From Chloroflexota bacterium (GTDB lineage: Bacteria > Chloroflexota > Dormibacteria > Dormibacterales > Dormibacteraceae), in NCBI GenBank assembly GCA_005880755.1, contig VBGV01000100.1:1-5288 (forward strand): a stretch of DNA of 5,288 nt, in the 5' to 3' direction. Shown in pieces: positions 1 to 5,288 of this stretch. A model generated the notes under the pieces. That model saw only the letters and a list, made by a program, of their open reading frames with translations. It did no database searches and was not told where the DNA came from. A program made the position numbers and the translations under genes. The stretch's first letter is position 1, and every line of letters starts with the position of its first letter.

Positions 1-245
1 TGATCAACCTCGCCGGCGCCGAAGGTCACCCCGCCGCGGTCATGGATATGAGCTTTGCCAACCAGGCGCTCTGCGCCGAGTACATCGCGAAGAACGCGGG
101 GCAGCTCGAGCGAAAGGTTTACGACGTTCCGGCCGATATCGACTCCGAGGTGGCGCGGCTCAAGCTCCACGCCATGGGCATCGCGATCGACACCCTGACC
201 GAGGAGCAACGCCGATATCTCTCCTCGTGGGAAGAGGGCACGTAA
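1..245 (+). CDS. ahcY: Adenosylhomocysteinase, C-terminal fragment (5' end outside window)
   Basis: This cytosolic NAD-dependent enzyme reversibly splits S-adenosylhomocysteine into adenosine and homocysteine, relieving product inhibition of methyltransferases. The reading frame is open from the window edge (first full codon at 3) and gives 80 residues before TAA at 243-245. The segment GHPAAVMDMSFANQ at about residues 9-22 of the fragment is the highly conserved C-terminal signature of the family, followed by a typical VYDVPADID stretch. The protein ends in SSWEEGT. It therefore lacks the longer C-terminal tail ending in a Tyr-Arg-Tyr-type motif that many family members use to contact NAD in the neighbouring subunit. 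Some bacterial and archaeal enzymes share this short form, so I read it as a subtype and not a truncation. The next gene starts 12 nt downstream, in the same frame. The N-terminal catalytic and NAD-binding regions are not in the window and cannot be judged. Confidence 0.95.
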   Translation, partial: INLAGAEGHPAAVMDMSFANQALCAEYIAKNAGQLERKVYDVPADIDSEVARLKLHAMGIAIDTLTEEQRRYLSSWEEGT

Positions 246-257
246 CCTAGTCAGGAA

Positions 258-1136
258 ATGTTTGGGTCCGCTCGGCGCACGTGGGTGCTGGGCGGAGGCG
301 GCGCCCGTGGCGCGGCCCAGGTCGGTGTGCTCCAGGCGCTGTTCGAGGCCAACATCGAGCCGCCGGCTGCCGTGGTCGGGACCAGCGTCGGCGCGCTGAA
401 CGGTGCCTCCATCGCTGCTTATCCGTCGCTGGCGGGCACCATGATGCTGCGCGAGGTCTGGATGTCGCGGCCGGCCCTCAGCGTGTTCGAGGCCCACCCG
501 CTCGGGCTGATCGTATCGGGGGTTCGGCGAGATCGGCTCAGCGCGTTTCCGCAGCGGAATGTGCGCCGGCTGATCGACCGAGCCCAGGCCCTGACCGGCG
601 TCACCACGTTCGAGCAGCTGCGTCTCCCGCTCGCCGTCGTGGCGACCGACCTCAACGCCGGCAAGCCGGCCGTGTTCCGCTCCGGGGACCTGACGCCCGC
701 CCTCCTGGCCTCGACCGCGATCCCCGGTGTTTTTCCGATGGTTCGCATCAACGAACGCGAGCACCTCGACGGGGGAATCGTCGCCAACACGCCTCTCAGC
801 ATCGCGGTCGACGACGGGGCGAAGGAGATCCTGGCCGTCAGCCTGATGGCCGGTGGTGAGCACGAGGCGGCGCCGGCGGGGTTTGGAGAGCTCATCGCCC
901 GTACGCTGCAGCTCTCGCTGCATCACCAGATGCTCAGCGACTACGAACGGCTGCGGCAGCGGTGTCGCATCGTCGTCTTTTGCCCGGTCACGGCGCCCAC
1001 CGCGACCTGGGAGATGAAGCGCGAACACATCGAGTCGGTGATGGAGGCAGCGCGGGCGGCGACGGCGGCGCTGCTTCACCAGCGAGGCTCGAAGCTCTTC
1101 CGCCACTCGGGCATCCACTACCTGCCGCTGGGTTAG
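258..1136 (+). CDS. Patatin-like phospholipase / acyl hydrolase (RssA-like)
   Basis: This 292-residue protein has all the hallmarks of the bacterial patatin-like family, serine hydrolases that release fatty acids from phospholipids or other acyl esters using a Ser-Asp dyad. The glycine-rich oxyanion loop GGGARG is at residues 13-18. The nucleophile elbow GTSVG is at 41-45 (Ser43), and the DGG motif carrying the catalytic Asp is at 171-173. The family-typical ATDLNAG and STAIPGVFPMV segments lie between them. Neither a signal peptide nor a membrane helix is evident, so a cytosolic or membrane-peripheral location is likely. ATG 258 is the only reasonable start: the ahcY stop lies in the same frame 12 nt upstream, and the next candidate (GTG 285) sits at the edge of the oxyanion loop. 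The only purine-rich SD-like run, AGGAA at 253-257, abuts the ATG, which is abnormally close. Translation may therefore depend on coupling to ahcY. The substrate cannot be inferred from sequence. Confidence 0.9.
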   Translation: MFGSARRTWVLGGGGARGAAQVGVLQALFEANIEPPAAVVGTSVGALNGASIAAYPSLAGTMMLREVWMSRPALSVFEAHPLGLIVSGVRRDRLSAFPQRNVRRLIDRAQALTGVTTFEQLRLPLAVVATDLNAGKPAVFRSGDLTPALLASTAIPGVFPMVRINEREHLDGGIVANTPLSIAVDDGAKEILAVSLMAGGEHEAAPAGFGELIARTLQLSLHHQMLSDYERLRQRCRIVVFCPVTAPTATWEMKREHIESVMEAARAATAALLHQRGSKLFRHSGIHYLPLG

Positions 1137-1232
1137 GATTCCGTTCGTCCCAGAGGTATGACCCTGGCGCTTGGGGACGGGCCCACACGGTGGCGCGGCC
1201 TTGCCGGCGCGGGAGATTCAAAGGAGGACCGC
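1137..1232 (+). promoter_or_regulatory. Intergenic leader upstream of metK with possible hairpin
   Basis: This 96-nt stretch is the only substantial gap between genes, so it is the likeliest place for a promoter or leader element for metK and the genes behind it. CGTCCC at 1146-1151 can pair with GGGACG at 1174-1179, giving a 6-bp stem around a 22-nt loop. There is no U-tract, so it does not look like an intrinsic terminator. A weak -10-like TATGAC lies at 1157-1162, with only a poor -35 (TTAGGA, 1133-1138) about 18 nt upstream. I could not match the leader to any SAM-responsive riboswitch class by eye. The regulatory role is inferred from position only. Confidence 0.25.
1221..1227 (+). promoter_or_regulatory. 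Strong ribosome binding site of metK
   Basis: AAGGAGG is a near-perfect anti-16S match, 5 nt before ATG 1233. It decides the metK start against the upstream in-frame ATG at 1158, which would add 25 residues unlike any MetK N-terminus. It is the clearest Shine-Dalgarno sequence ahead of any start in the window, consistent with high expression of metK. Confidence 0.9.
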
Positions 1233-2372
1233 ATGCCATCGCTTTTCACGTCGGAGTCAGTCACCGAAGGCCATCCGGACAAGCTGGCCGACCAGATCTC
1301 GGACGCCATCCTCGATGCGATCCTGGCCAAGGATCCGCTGGCGCGAGTGGCGTGCGAGGCGATCGTCACGACCGGTCTCGTGATCGTGGTCGGCGAGATC
1401 ACCACCGACTGTTACGTCGACATCCCTCGCATCATCCGGCAGACGGTGCGCGAGGTCGGTTACACGCGTGCCAAATACGGCTTCGACGCCGAGACGTGCG
1501 GCGTCGTCACCAGCATCGACGAGCAGTCGCCCGACATCGCGCAGGGCGTTGACGTCGGCGGCGCGGGTGACTCGGGGATGATGTTCGGCTTCGCCTGCGA
1601 CGACACGCCCGAGCTCATGCCCCTGCCGATCACGCTGGCGCACCGGCTCGCTCGCAAGCTGGCCGAGGTTCGGCGCAACAAGACGCTCAGCTACCTGCGG
1701 CCGGACGGCAAGGTGCAGGTCACGGTCCGGTATGGCGACGACGGCAAGCCCAGCGGCGTGGACAACGTCGTGCTTTCGACCCAGCACCACGATGAGGTCG
1801 ACGCCGAGCAGCTCCGTTCCGATATCGCGGAGCACGTCATCGATACCGTGATCCCGGCTGACCTGCGCAACGGGTCGGTGCGGACGTTCATCAACCCGAC
1901 CGGCAGGTTTGTCATCGGCGGGCCGGTTGCCGACGCCGGCCTGACCGGCCGCAAGATCATGGTCGACACGTACGGCGGCTTCGCGCGGCATGGTGGCGGA
2001 TGCTTCTCGGGCAAGGACCCCACGAAGGTGGATCGAGCGGGTGCGTATGGAGCGCGGCACGTGGCCAAGAACATCGTGGCCGCGGGTCTGGCGAGCAAAT
2101 GCGAGCTGCAAGTCTCGTACGCGATCGGGGTGGTCAAGCCGGTGGCGATTCGGGTCGACACGTTCGGCACGGGCAGGGTCCCCGAGGCGACGATCGCAGC
2201 CGCGGTGACGAAGCTCTTCGACCTGAGCCCGCTCGGGATCATCAAGGAGCTCAATCTCCGCCGGCCGCTGTTCCGGCAGACCGCGGTGTACGGACACTTC
2301 GGGCGAACCGACATCGACGCGCCGTGGGAATCGACGGCCCGCGCCAAGGAGCTTGCCGAAGAGGTCAGGTGA
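1233..2372 (+). CDS. metK: S-adenosylmethionine synthetase (methionine adenosyltransferase)
   Basis: This cytosolic enzyme makes SAM from methionine and ATP, releasing phosphate and pyrophosphate. From ATG 1233 the product is 379 residues, close to the usual 380-400. The N-terminus carries the ESVTEGHPDK signature (residues 8-17) with catalytic His14 and metal-binding Asp16. The family hexapeptide appears as GAGDSG at 110-115, where most members have GAGDQG. The glycine-rich phosphate-binding motif is GGGCFSGKD at 254-262, where the usual form has Ala at the Cys position. The INPTGRFVIGGP and SYAIGVVKP segments are also intact, as is the late YGHFGR. All three MetK subdomains are therefore present. 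The gene has the best ribosome binding site in the window, and its TGA stop overlaps the next gene by 4 nt. It probably heads a transcript with the GDP-mannose genes. The methyl-cycle partner ahcY lies about 1 kb upstream. Confidence 0.97.
   Translation: MPSLFTSESVTEGHPDKLADQISDAILDAILAKDPLARVACEAIVTTGLVIVVGEITTDCYVDIPRIIRQTVREVGYTRAKYGFDAETCGVVTSIDEQSPDIAQGVDVGGAGDSGMMFGFACDDTPELMPLPITLAHRLARKLAEVRRNKTLSYLRPDGKVQVTVRYGDDGKPSGVDNVVLSTQHHDEVDAEQLRSDIAEHVIDTVIPADLRNGSVRTFINPTGRFVIGGPVADAGLTGRKIMVDTYGGFARHGGGCFSGKDPTKVDRAGAYGARHVAKNIVAAGLASKCELQVSYAIGVVKPVAIRVDTFGTGRVPEATIAAAVTKLFDLSPLGIIKELNLRRPLFRQTAVYGHFGRTDIDAPWESTARAKELAEEVR
2358..2364 (+). promoter_or_regulatory. Ribosome binding site inside the metK 3' end, for the guanylyltransferase
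   Basis: GAAGAGG lies 4 nt before GTG 2369, within the last codons of metK. Together with the GTGA stop/start overlap it fixes the start of the downstream gene. The open frame continues upstream to 2000, but that part is only a shadow of metK. Confidence 0.65.
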
Positions 2373-3436
2373 CGGCGCCACGAAGAGTCGCAGTCATCCC
2401 GGCCGGCGGCGCGGGCACACGCCTCTGGCCGCGCTCGCGCGCCTCGACACCCAAGCACGTGCTTCCGTTCGCCGACCGAGGCCGTCCGCTTCTGCGCGCT
2501 ACCTACGAGCGGGCGAGGCTGGTCGCAGACGAGGTGTTCGTGCTCACCGAGGCGAGGCAGCGCCAGATCATCGAGGCAGTCCTCCCCGAGGTCGACGAGT
2601 CGCACTTGATCCTCGAGCCCTCCGCCCGCGGCACGACGAACGCCTACGGCCTCGCTTCATTGATCCTCAGCGAGCGAACACCGGGGGCCGTGATGATCGC
2701 GCTCCCCGCCGACCACGTGGTGCACGGCAAGGCGGAGGTGTCGAAAGCCGTCCGCGCAGCAGTGCAAGCGGCGGCGACGACGGGCTGCCTGGTCACAGTC
2801 GGCCTGAGGCCGACGTTTCCGTCGACCGGGCTCGGCTACATCCACGCACCCGGCCGGGCATCGCATGGCACGCTGCGCGTCCGCCGGTTCATCGAAAAGC
2901 CGGACGCCGCCAGCGCGAGGCGCTTCGTGCGGGAGGGTGGGTACTACTGGAACCTGGCCTGGTTTTCGTGGCGGCTCGAGGTGTTCATCGAGGAGCTGGC
3001 GCGGCACGCTCCACGACGCCTCGCCGCTCTGCGCAAGGTCGTGGCCGCGCGCAGCGCCGGCGACGAGGTGACCGCGAACCTCCTGTACCAGCGCTTGCCG
3101 GTCGAGGTCGTCGACCGCACGGTGATGGAGAAGACGGACAGGCTGCTGCTGGTCCCGGCCGCATTTGACTGGGCGGACATCGGCAGCTGGGCTGAGCTCG
3201 GCGATCACGCGCACGCGGACGCACGCGGAAACTCTGTCGACGGCGAGGCGATCCTCATCGATACCACGCACAGCCTGGTCTTCGGCGATCGCCGGCTGGT
3301 CGCCGCGATCGGGCTCCGGGACATGATCATCGTCGACACGGAGGACGCATTGCTGGTCGTCCCGCGCTCGCGCGCGCAGGACGTGCGCAAGGTCGTCGAG
3401 GCGCTCAAGCGAGCCCGCAAGACCCGTTACCTTTAA
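2369..3436 (+). CDS. manC: Mannose-1-phosphate guanylyltransferase (GDP-mannose pyrophosphorylase)
   Basis: This 355-residue cytosolic nucleotidyltransferase converts mannose-1-phosphate and GTP to GDP-mannose and pyrophosphate. The start is GTG 2369, overlapping the metK TGA as GTGA. Translation from there begins VTAPRRVAVIPAGGAGTRLW. The nucleotide-binding signature GGAGTRLWPRSR is at 13-24 with the activator Lys29 in PKHVL (commonly PKQFL). The metal/nucleotide motif PADH is at 113-116, FIEKPD at 174-179 and FDWADIGSW at 266-274. The sugar-binding segment reads YYWNLAWFSW (192-201) where YxWNSGMF is usual; Asn195 is kept. The length matches the short form lacking a fused C-terminal mannose-6-phosphate isomerase cupin. 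A cupin of that kind is encoded separately at 4907-5281. Another NDP-hexose pyrophosphorylase activity is possible, but the motif set and neighbours favour GDP-mannose. Confidence 0.92.
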   Translation: MTAPRRVAVIPAGGAGTRLWPRSRASTPKHVLPFADRGRPLLRATYERARLVADEVFVLTEARQRQIIEAVLPEVDESHLILEPSARGTTNAYGLASLILSERTPGAVMIALPADHVVHGKAEVSKAVRAAVQAAATTGCLVTVGLRPTFPSTGLGYIHAPGRASHGTLRVRRFIEKPDAASARRFVREGGYYWNLAWFSWRLEVFIEELARHAPRRLAALRKVVAARSAGDEVTANLLYQRLPVEVVDRTVMEKTDRLLLVPAAFDWADIGSWAELGDHAHADARGNSVDGEAILIDTTHSLVFGDRRLVAAIGLRDMIIVDTEDALLVVPRSRAQDVRKVVEALKRARKTRYL

Positions 3437-3442
3437 GTTCAG

Positions 3443-4906
3443 ATGGCAGGGCAACCGATCAAATTCGGCACCGACGGCTGGCGAGGCATAACCGCGGACG
3501 ACTTCACCTTCGACAACGTGCGCCGCGTGGCTCAGGGCACGGCCCAGTACATGAAGACGCGATCCAGCGATCCACTCGCAATCGTCGGCTACGACTGTAG
3601 GTTCGCGTCAGAGGATTTCGCCCAGGCGGTGTCCGAGATATTCGCAAGCAATGGCATCAAGAGCCTGGTCTTCGACCGTCCGTCACCAACCCAGGTCGCT
3701 TCGTGGACGGTGATCGATCGCAAAGCCACCGGCGCGGCTGTCATCACTGCGAGTCACAACCCATATCAATTCAACGGCTACAAGTACAAGACGGAGACCG
3801 GAAGCGCGGTGCCGTCGGAGGTCATCGCCGAGCTGGAGCGCAACATCAACGCGCTCGACCACGTTGCGCCGCCCGACCACAACGTGTCACATGGCCTGGT
3901 GACCTCATACGATCCTCGCCAGCCGTACTACGCGCAGATCGCGCGCATGGTCGACCTCGACGCGATCAAGGACGCTGGGCTGCGCATCGTGCACGAGTGC
4001 ATGTACGGATCCGGTTACGGATACATCTCGGAGATGGTCGGCGGAGGGCGGACCCTCGTGACCGAGCTGCACAATCAGCGCAATCCGTTGTTCGGCGGGA
4101 TCAATCCAGAACCGATCCCGCCCAACATCGATTCGACGATCTCCTTTATGAAGGTCGGCGGCCAGGACCTCTGCATCTGCACCGATGGCGACGCGGATCG
4201 GGTCGGCATCATCGACGAGACGGGCCGCTTCATCAACCAGCTTCAGGTCTTCGCCATGCTGATGCTGTACCTCTTCGAGACCCGCGGCCAGCGCGGTCCT
4301 GTGGTCAAGACGGTGAACATGACCGCGATGGTCGACAAGCTCGGCGCGGAGTTCGGTGAACGCGTGTACGAGGTGCCCGTCGGCTTCAAGAACATCGCGC
4401 CCAAGATGATGGAGACGAACGCTTTGCTGGGTGGCGAAGAGTCGGGTGGCTTCGCCGTCCGCGGGCACATCCCCGAGCGCGACGGGATCCTGATCGGGCT
4501 GCTCTTCGCCGACATGATCGTGAAGTCGGGCAAGCCCGTCTCCCAGATCCTGACCGGGCTGGAGGAGCGCGTCGGTCCGCACGCCTACGCGCGGCACGAC
4601 ATCCATCTCGTACGCGAGACATACGAGACCGACCGCAAGCGCATCCTGGAGACGCTCGAGAAGAACGAGCCGAATGAGATCGCCGGCGTGGCGGTGCAGC
4701 GCGTCCGCGCGGACGACGGCTTCAAGTTCTACCTCGCTGACGGGAGCTGGGTTCTCCTTCGAGCAAGCGGCACCGAGGCGCTGATCCGGATCTACTCCGA
4801 AGCTGCTGACCAGGAAGCCGTCGAGGCCCGCCTCCGCGCACTTGAAGACATAGTCGGCATAAGGCAGCATGCGGCCCCTCCGGCGCTGCGCGCCACCTCC
4901 CCATAA
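3443..4906 (+). CDS. Phosphomannomutase/phosphoglucomutase (alpha-D-phosphohexomutase)
   Basis: This 487-residue enzyme moves phosphate between C6 and C1 of a hexose through a phosphoserine and a bisphosphate intermediate. The N-terminal FGTDGWRG is at about 8-15. The catalytic loop TASHNP carries the phosphoserine Ser104. The Mg-binding loop DGDADR is at 248-253, the sugar-binding loop GGEESGG at 330-336, and the phosphate-clamp loop RASGTE at 440-445. All four domains are therefore present. Context (guanylyltransferase 6 nt upstream, isomerase-like cupin directly downstream) suggests mannose-6-P to mannose-1-P. The GEESGG loop is not the GEMSGH type of well-studied PMM/PGM enzymes, so glucose-1-P may be a substrate too. 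ATG 3443 lacks a clear Shine-Dalgarno sequence, suggesting coupling to the gene before. After the normal family ending near IVGI, a 14-residue tail rich in Ala and Pro is encoded by the palindromic element at 4873-4919. The TAA stop lies in that element's hairpin loop. Confidence 0.93.
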   Translation: MAGQPIKFGTDGWRGITADDFTFDNVRRVAQGTAQYMKTRSSDPLAIVGYDCRFASEDFAQAVSEIFASNGIKSLVFDRPSPTQVASWTVIDRKATGAAVITASHNPYQFNGYKYKTETGSAVPSEVIAELERNINALDHVAPPDHNVSHGLVTSYDPRQPYYAQIARMVDLDAIKDAGLRIVHECMYGSGYGYISEMVGGGRTLVTELHNQRNPLFGGINPEPIPPNIDSTISFMKVGGQDLCICTDGDADRVGIIDETGRFINQLQVFAMLMLYLFETRGQRGPVVKTVNMTAMVDKLGAEFGERVYEVPVGFKNIAPKMMETNALLGGEESGGFAVRGHIPERDGILIGLLFADMIVKSGKPVSQILTGLEERVGPHAYARHDIHLVRETYETDRKRILETLEKNEPNEIAGVAVQRVRADDGFKFYLADGSWVLLRASGTEALIRIYSEAADQEAVEARLRALEDIVGIRQHAAPPALRATSP

Positions 4907-4919
4907 ATGGGGAGGAGCC
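4873..4919. repeat. REP-like two-hairpin palindromic element across a gene junction
   Basis: Two adjacent perfect inverted repeats are visible. The first is GGCGC (4882-4886), loop TGC, GCGCC (4890-4894). The second is CCTCCCCA (4896-4903), loop TAAA, TGGGGAGG (4908-4915). The left flank GGCCCCTCC (4873-4881) can also pair with GGAGGAGCC (4911-4919) with one mismatch, as an alternative fold. There is no U-tract on either side, so it is not a canonical terminator. The form resembles dispersed REP-type palindromes that occur in many copies in some GC-rich genomes. Copy number cannot be seen from one window. The element encodes the last residues of the mutase, its stop, and the start of the cupin gene. 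Confidence 0.7.
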
Positions 4920-5281
4920 CTGAGTTCGGAAGGATCGAGAACACCAAGATCGAAAAACCCTGGGGCTACGAGCTGCGTTGGGCGATCACCGATCGCTACG
5001 CGGCCAAAGTCCTGCACATCAACAAGGGCGAGGCGCTGTCACTCCAGTACCACGAGCGCAAGGACGAATACCAGTACGTGATCAAGGGCAGCATCGACAT
5101 CGAGGTGGGGGGCCCTGGGGGCGACCTGAGCACCCGCCGCATGACCGCCGGCGACACCCTTCACATCGCGCCGGGCACGCGCCACCGCCTGACCGCGGTC
5201 GAAGACAGCGACATCTTCGAGGTCTCGACGCCCGAGATCGATGACGTCGTGCGCTTGGAAGATCGGTACGGGCGCGTCTAG
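4907..5281 (+). CDS. Single-domain cupin, mannose-6-phosphate isomerase-like
   Basis: This 124-residue protein matches the cupin domain that forms the C-terminal isomerase half of bifunctional mannose-6-phosphate isomerase/GDP-mannose pyrophosphorylases. The marker KPWGYE is at 17-22. Cupin motif 1 runs from Gly41 to Gly61 with likely metal ligands Gln47, His49 and Glu54 in QYHERKDE. Motif 2, GDTLHIAPGTRH, is at 82-93 and supplies His93. The closing STPEIDDVVRLEDRYGR is typical of the family. By inference it interconverts fructose-6-P and mannose-6-P, completing the GDP-mannose route with the two upstream genes. A non-catalytic sugar-binding role is possible for so small a protein. ATG 4907 immediately follows the mutase TAA in the same frame. 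It has no upstream Shine-Dalgarno sequence and sits at the edge of a hairpin stem, so translation probably relies on reinitiation. The first 8 or so residues come partly from the palindromic element and are unlikely to matter for the fold. Confidence 0.82.
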   Translation: MGRSPEFGRIENTKIEKPWGYELRWAITDRYAAKVLHINKGEALSLQYHERKDEYQYVIKGSIDIEVGGPGGDLSTRRMTAGDTLHIAPGTRHRLTAVEDSDIFEVSTPEIDDVVRLEDRYGRV

Positions 5282-5288
5282 AATTCCG

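Noticed and set aside
1..245. Adenosylhomocysteinase as a pseudogene because of its short, tail-less C-terminus
   Set aside because: The fragment is open and well conserved to its stop. Short-tailed forms are a known subtype, and the missing N-terminus is just the window boundary.
1158..1232. Upstream in-frame ATG giving metK 25 extra residues
   Set aside because: There is no Shine-Dalgarno sequence before 1158 and the extra residues are unlike MetK. AAGGAGG is ideally placed for ATG 1233.
1137..1232. SAM-I, SAM-II, SAM-IV or SAM/SAH riboswitch before metK
   Set aside because: The gap is too short for the large classes, and I see none of the conserved core segments of the small ones. A covariance search could overturn this.
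2000..2368. N-terminal extension of the guanylyltransferase frame inside metK
   Set aside because: The extension is out-of-frame metK sequence. The nucleotide-binding motif begins 13 residues after GTG 2369, which has its own ribosome binding site.
1257..2381. Long minus-strand open frame of 374 codons opposite metK
   Set aside because: It lies antisense to an unmistakable metK. Its product is rich in Arg, Asp and Val with no recognisable motif, as expected for the reverse complement of a GC-rich gene.
4896..4920. Rho-independent terminator between the mutase and the cupin
   Set aside because: The hairpin is strong, but no T-run follows on either strand, and the cupin gene continues with no gap.
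3905..5017. Minus-strand open frame of 370 codons opposite the mutase
   Set aside because: The plus strand carries every phosphohexomutase motif. The reverse frame shows no domain and runs through the palindromic junction into the cupin gene.
5278..5286. Overlapping TCTAGA and GAATTC sites resembling a cloning linker at the window end
   Set aside because: The TAG is the natural stop of the cupin gene and the family C-terminus runs straight into it. Two six-base sites alone do not show vector sequence.

Overview
This is a compact stretch of a GC-rich bacterial chromosome. Six protein genes lie head-to-tail on the + strand, with almost no space between most of them. No RNA gene, insertion sequence, phage gene or CRISPR array is visible. 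The third-position GC bias and the protein styles (short-tailed adenosylhomocysteinase, stand-alone mannose-1-phosphate guanylyltransferase, small mannose-6-phosphate-isomerase-like cupin) would suit an uncultured Chloroflexota/Dormibacterota-like or similar soil lineage. That placement is a guess from general resemblance, not a supported assignment.

Layout. (1) 1-245 is the C-terminal end of adenosylhomocysteinase (ahcY), cut by the window edge. (2) 258-1136 is a patatin-like serine acyl hydrolase with an intact Ser-Asp dyad. (3) 1137-1232 is the only real intergenic gap (96 nt). It carries a possible hairpin and ends in a strong Shine-Dalgarno sequence. (4) 1233-2372 is S-adenosylmethionine synthetase (metK). 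(5) 2369-3436 is mannose-1-phosphate guanylyltransferase, starting on a GTG that overlaps the metK stop by 4 nt. (6) 3443-4906 is an alpha-D-phosphohexomutase (phosphomannomutase/phosphoglucomutase). (7) 4907-5281 is a 124-residue single-cupin protein resembling the isomerase domain of bifunctional mannose-6-phosphate isomerase/GDP-mannose pyrophosphorylase. Only 7 nt follow it.

Function. The left half is the methyl cycle: metK makes SAM, and ahcY removes the SAH left after methyl transfer, with a patatin-like gene between them. The right half reads as a GDP-mannose module: an isomerase-like cupin (fructose-6-P to mannose-6-P), a phosphohexomutase (mannose-6-P to mannose-1-P) and a guanylyltransferase (mannose-1-P to GDP-mannose). 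The tight junctions (4-nt overlap, 6-nt gap, 0-nt gap) suggest one transcript from metK onward, possibly from ahcY.

The most unusual spot is the mutase/cupin junction at 4873-4919. A two-hairpin, REP-like palindromic element spans the junction. It supplies the mutase stop codon in a hairpin loop and the cupin start codon directly after it, in the same reading frame. I see no sign of an entirely new system; the remaining observations are modest variations on known families.
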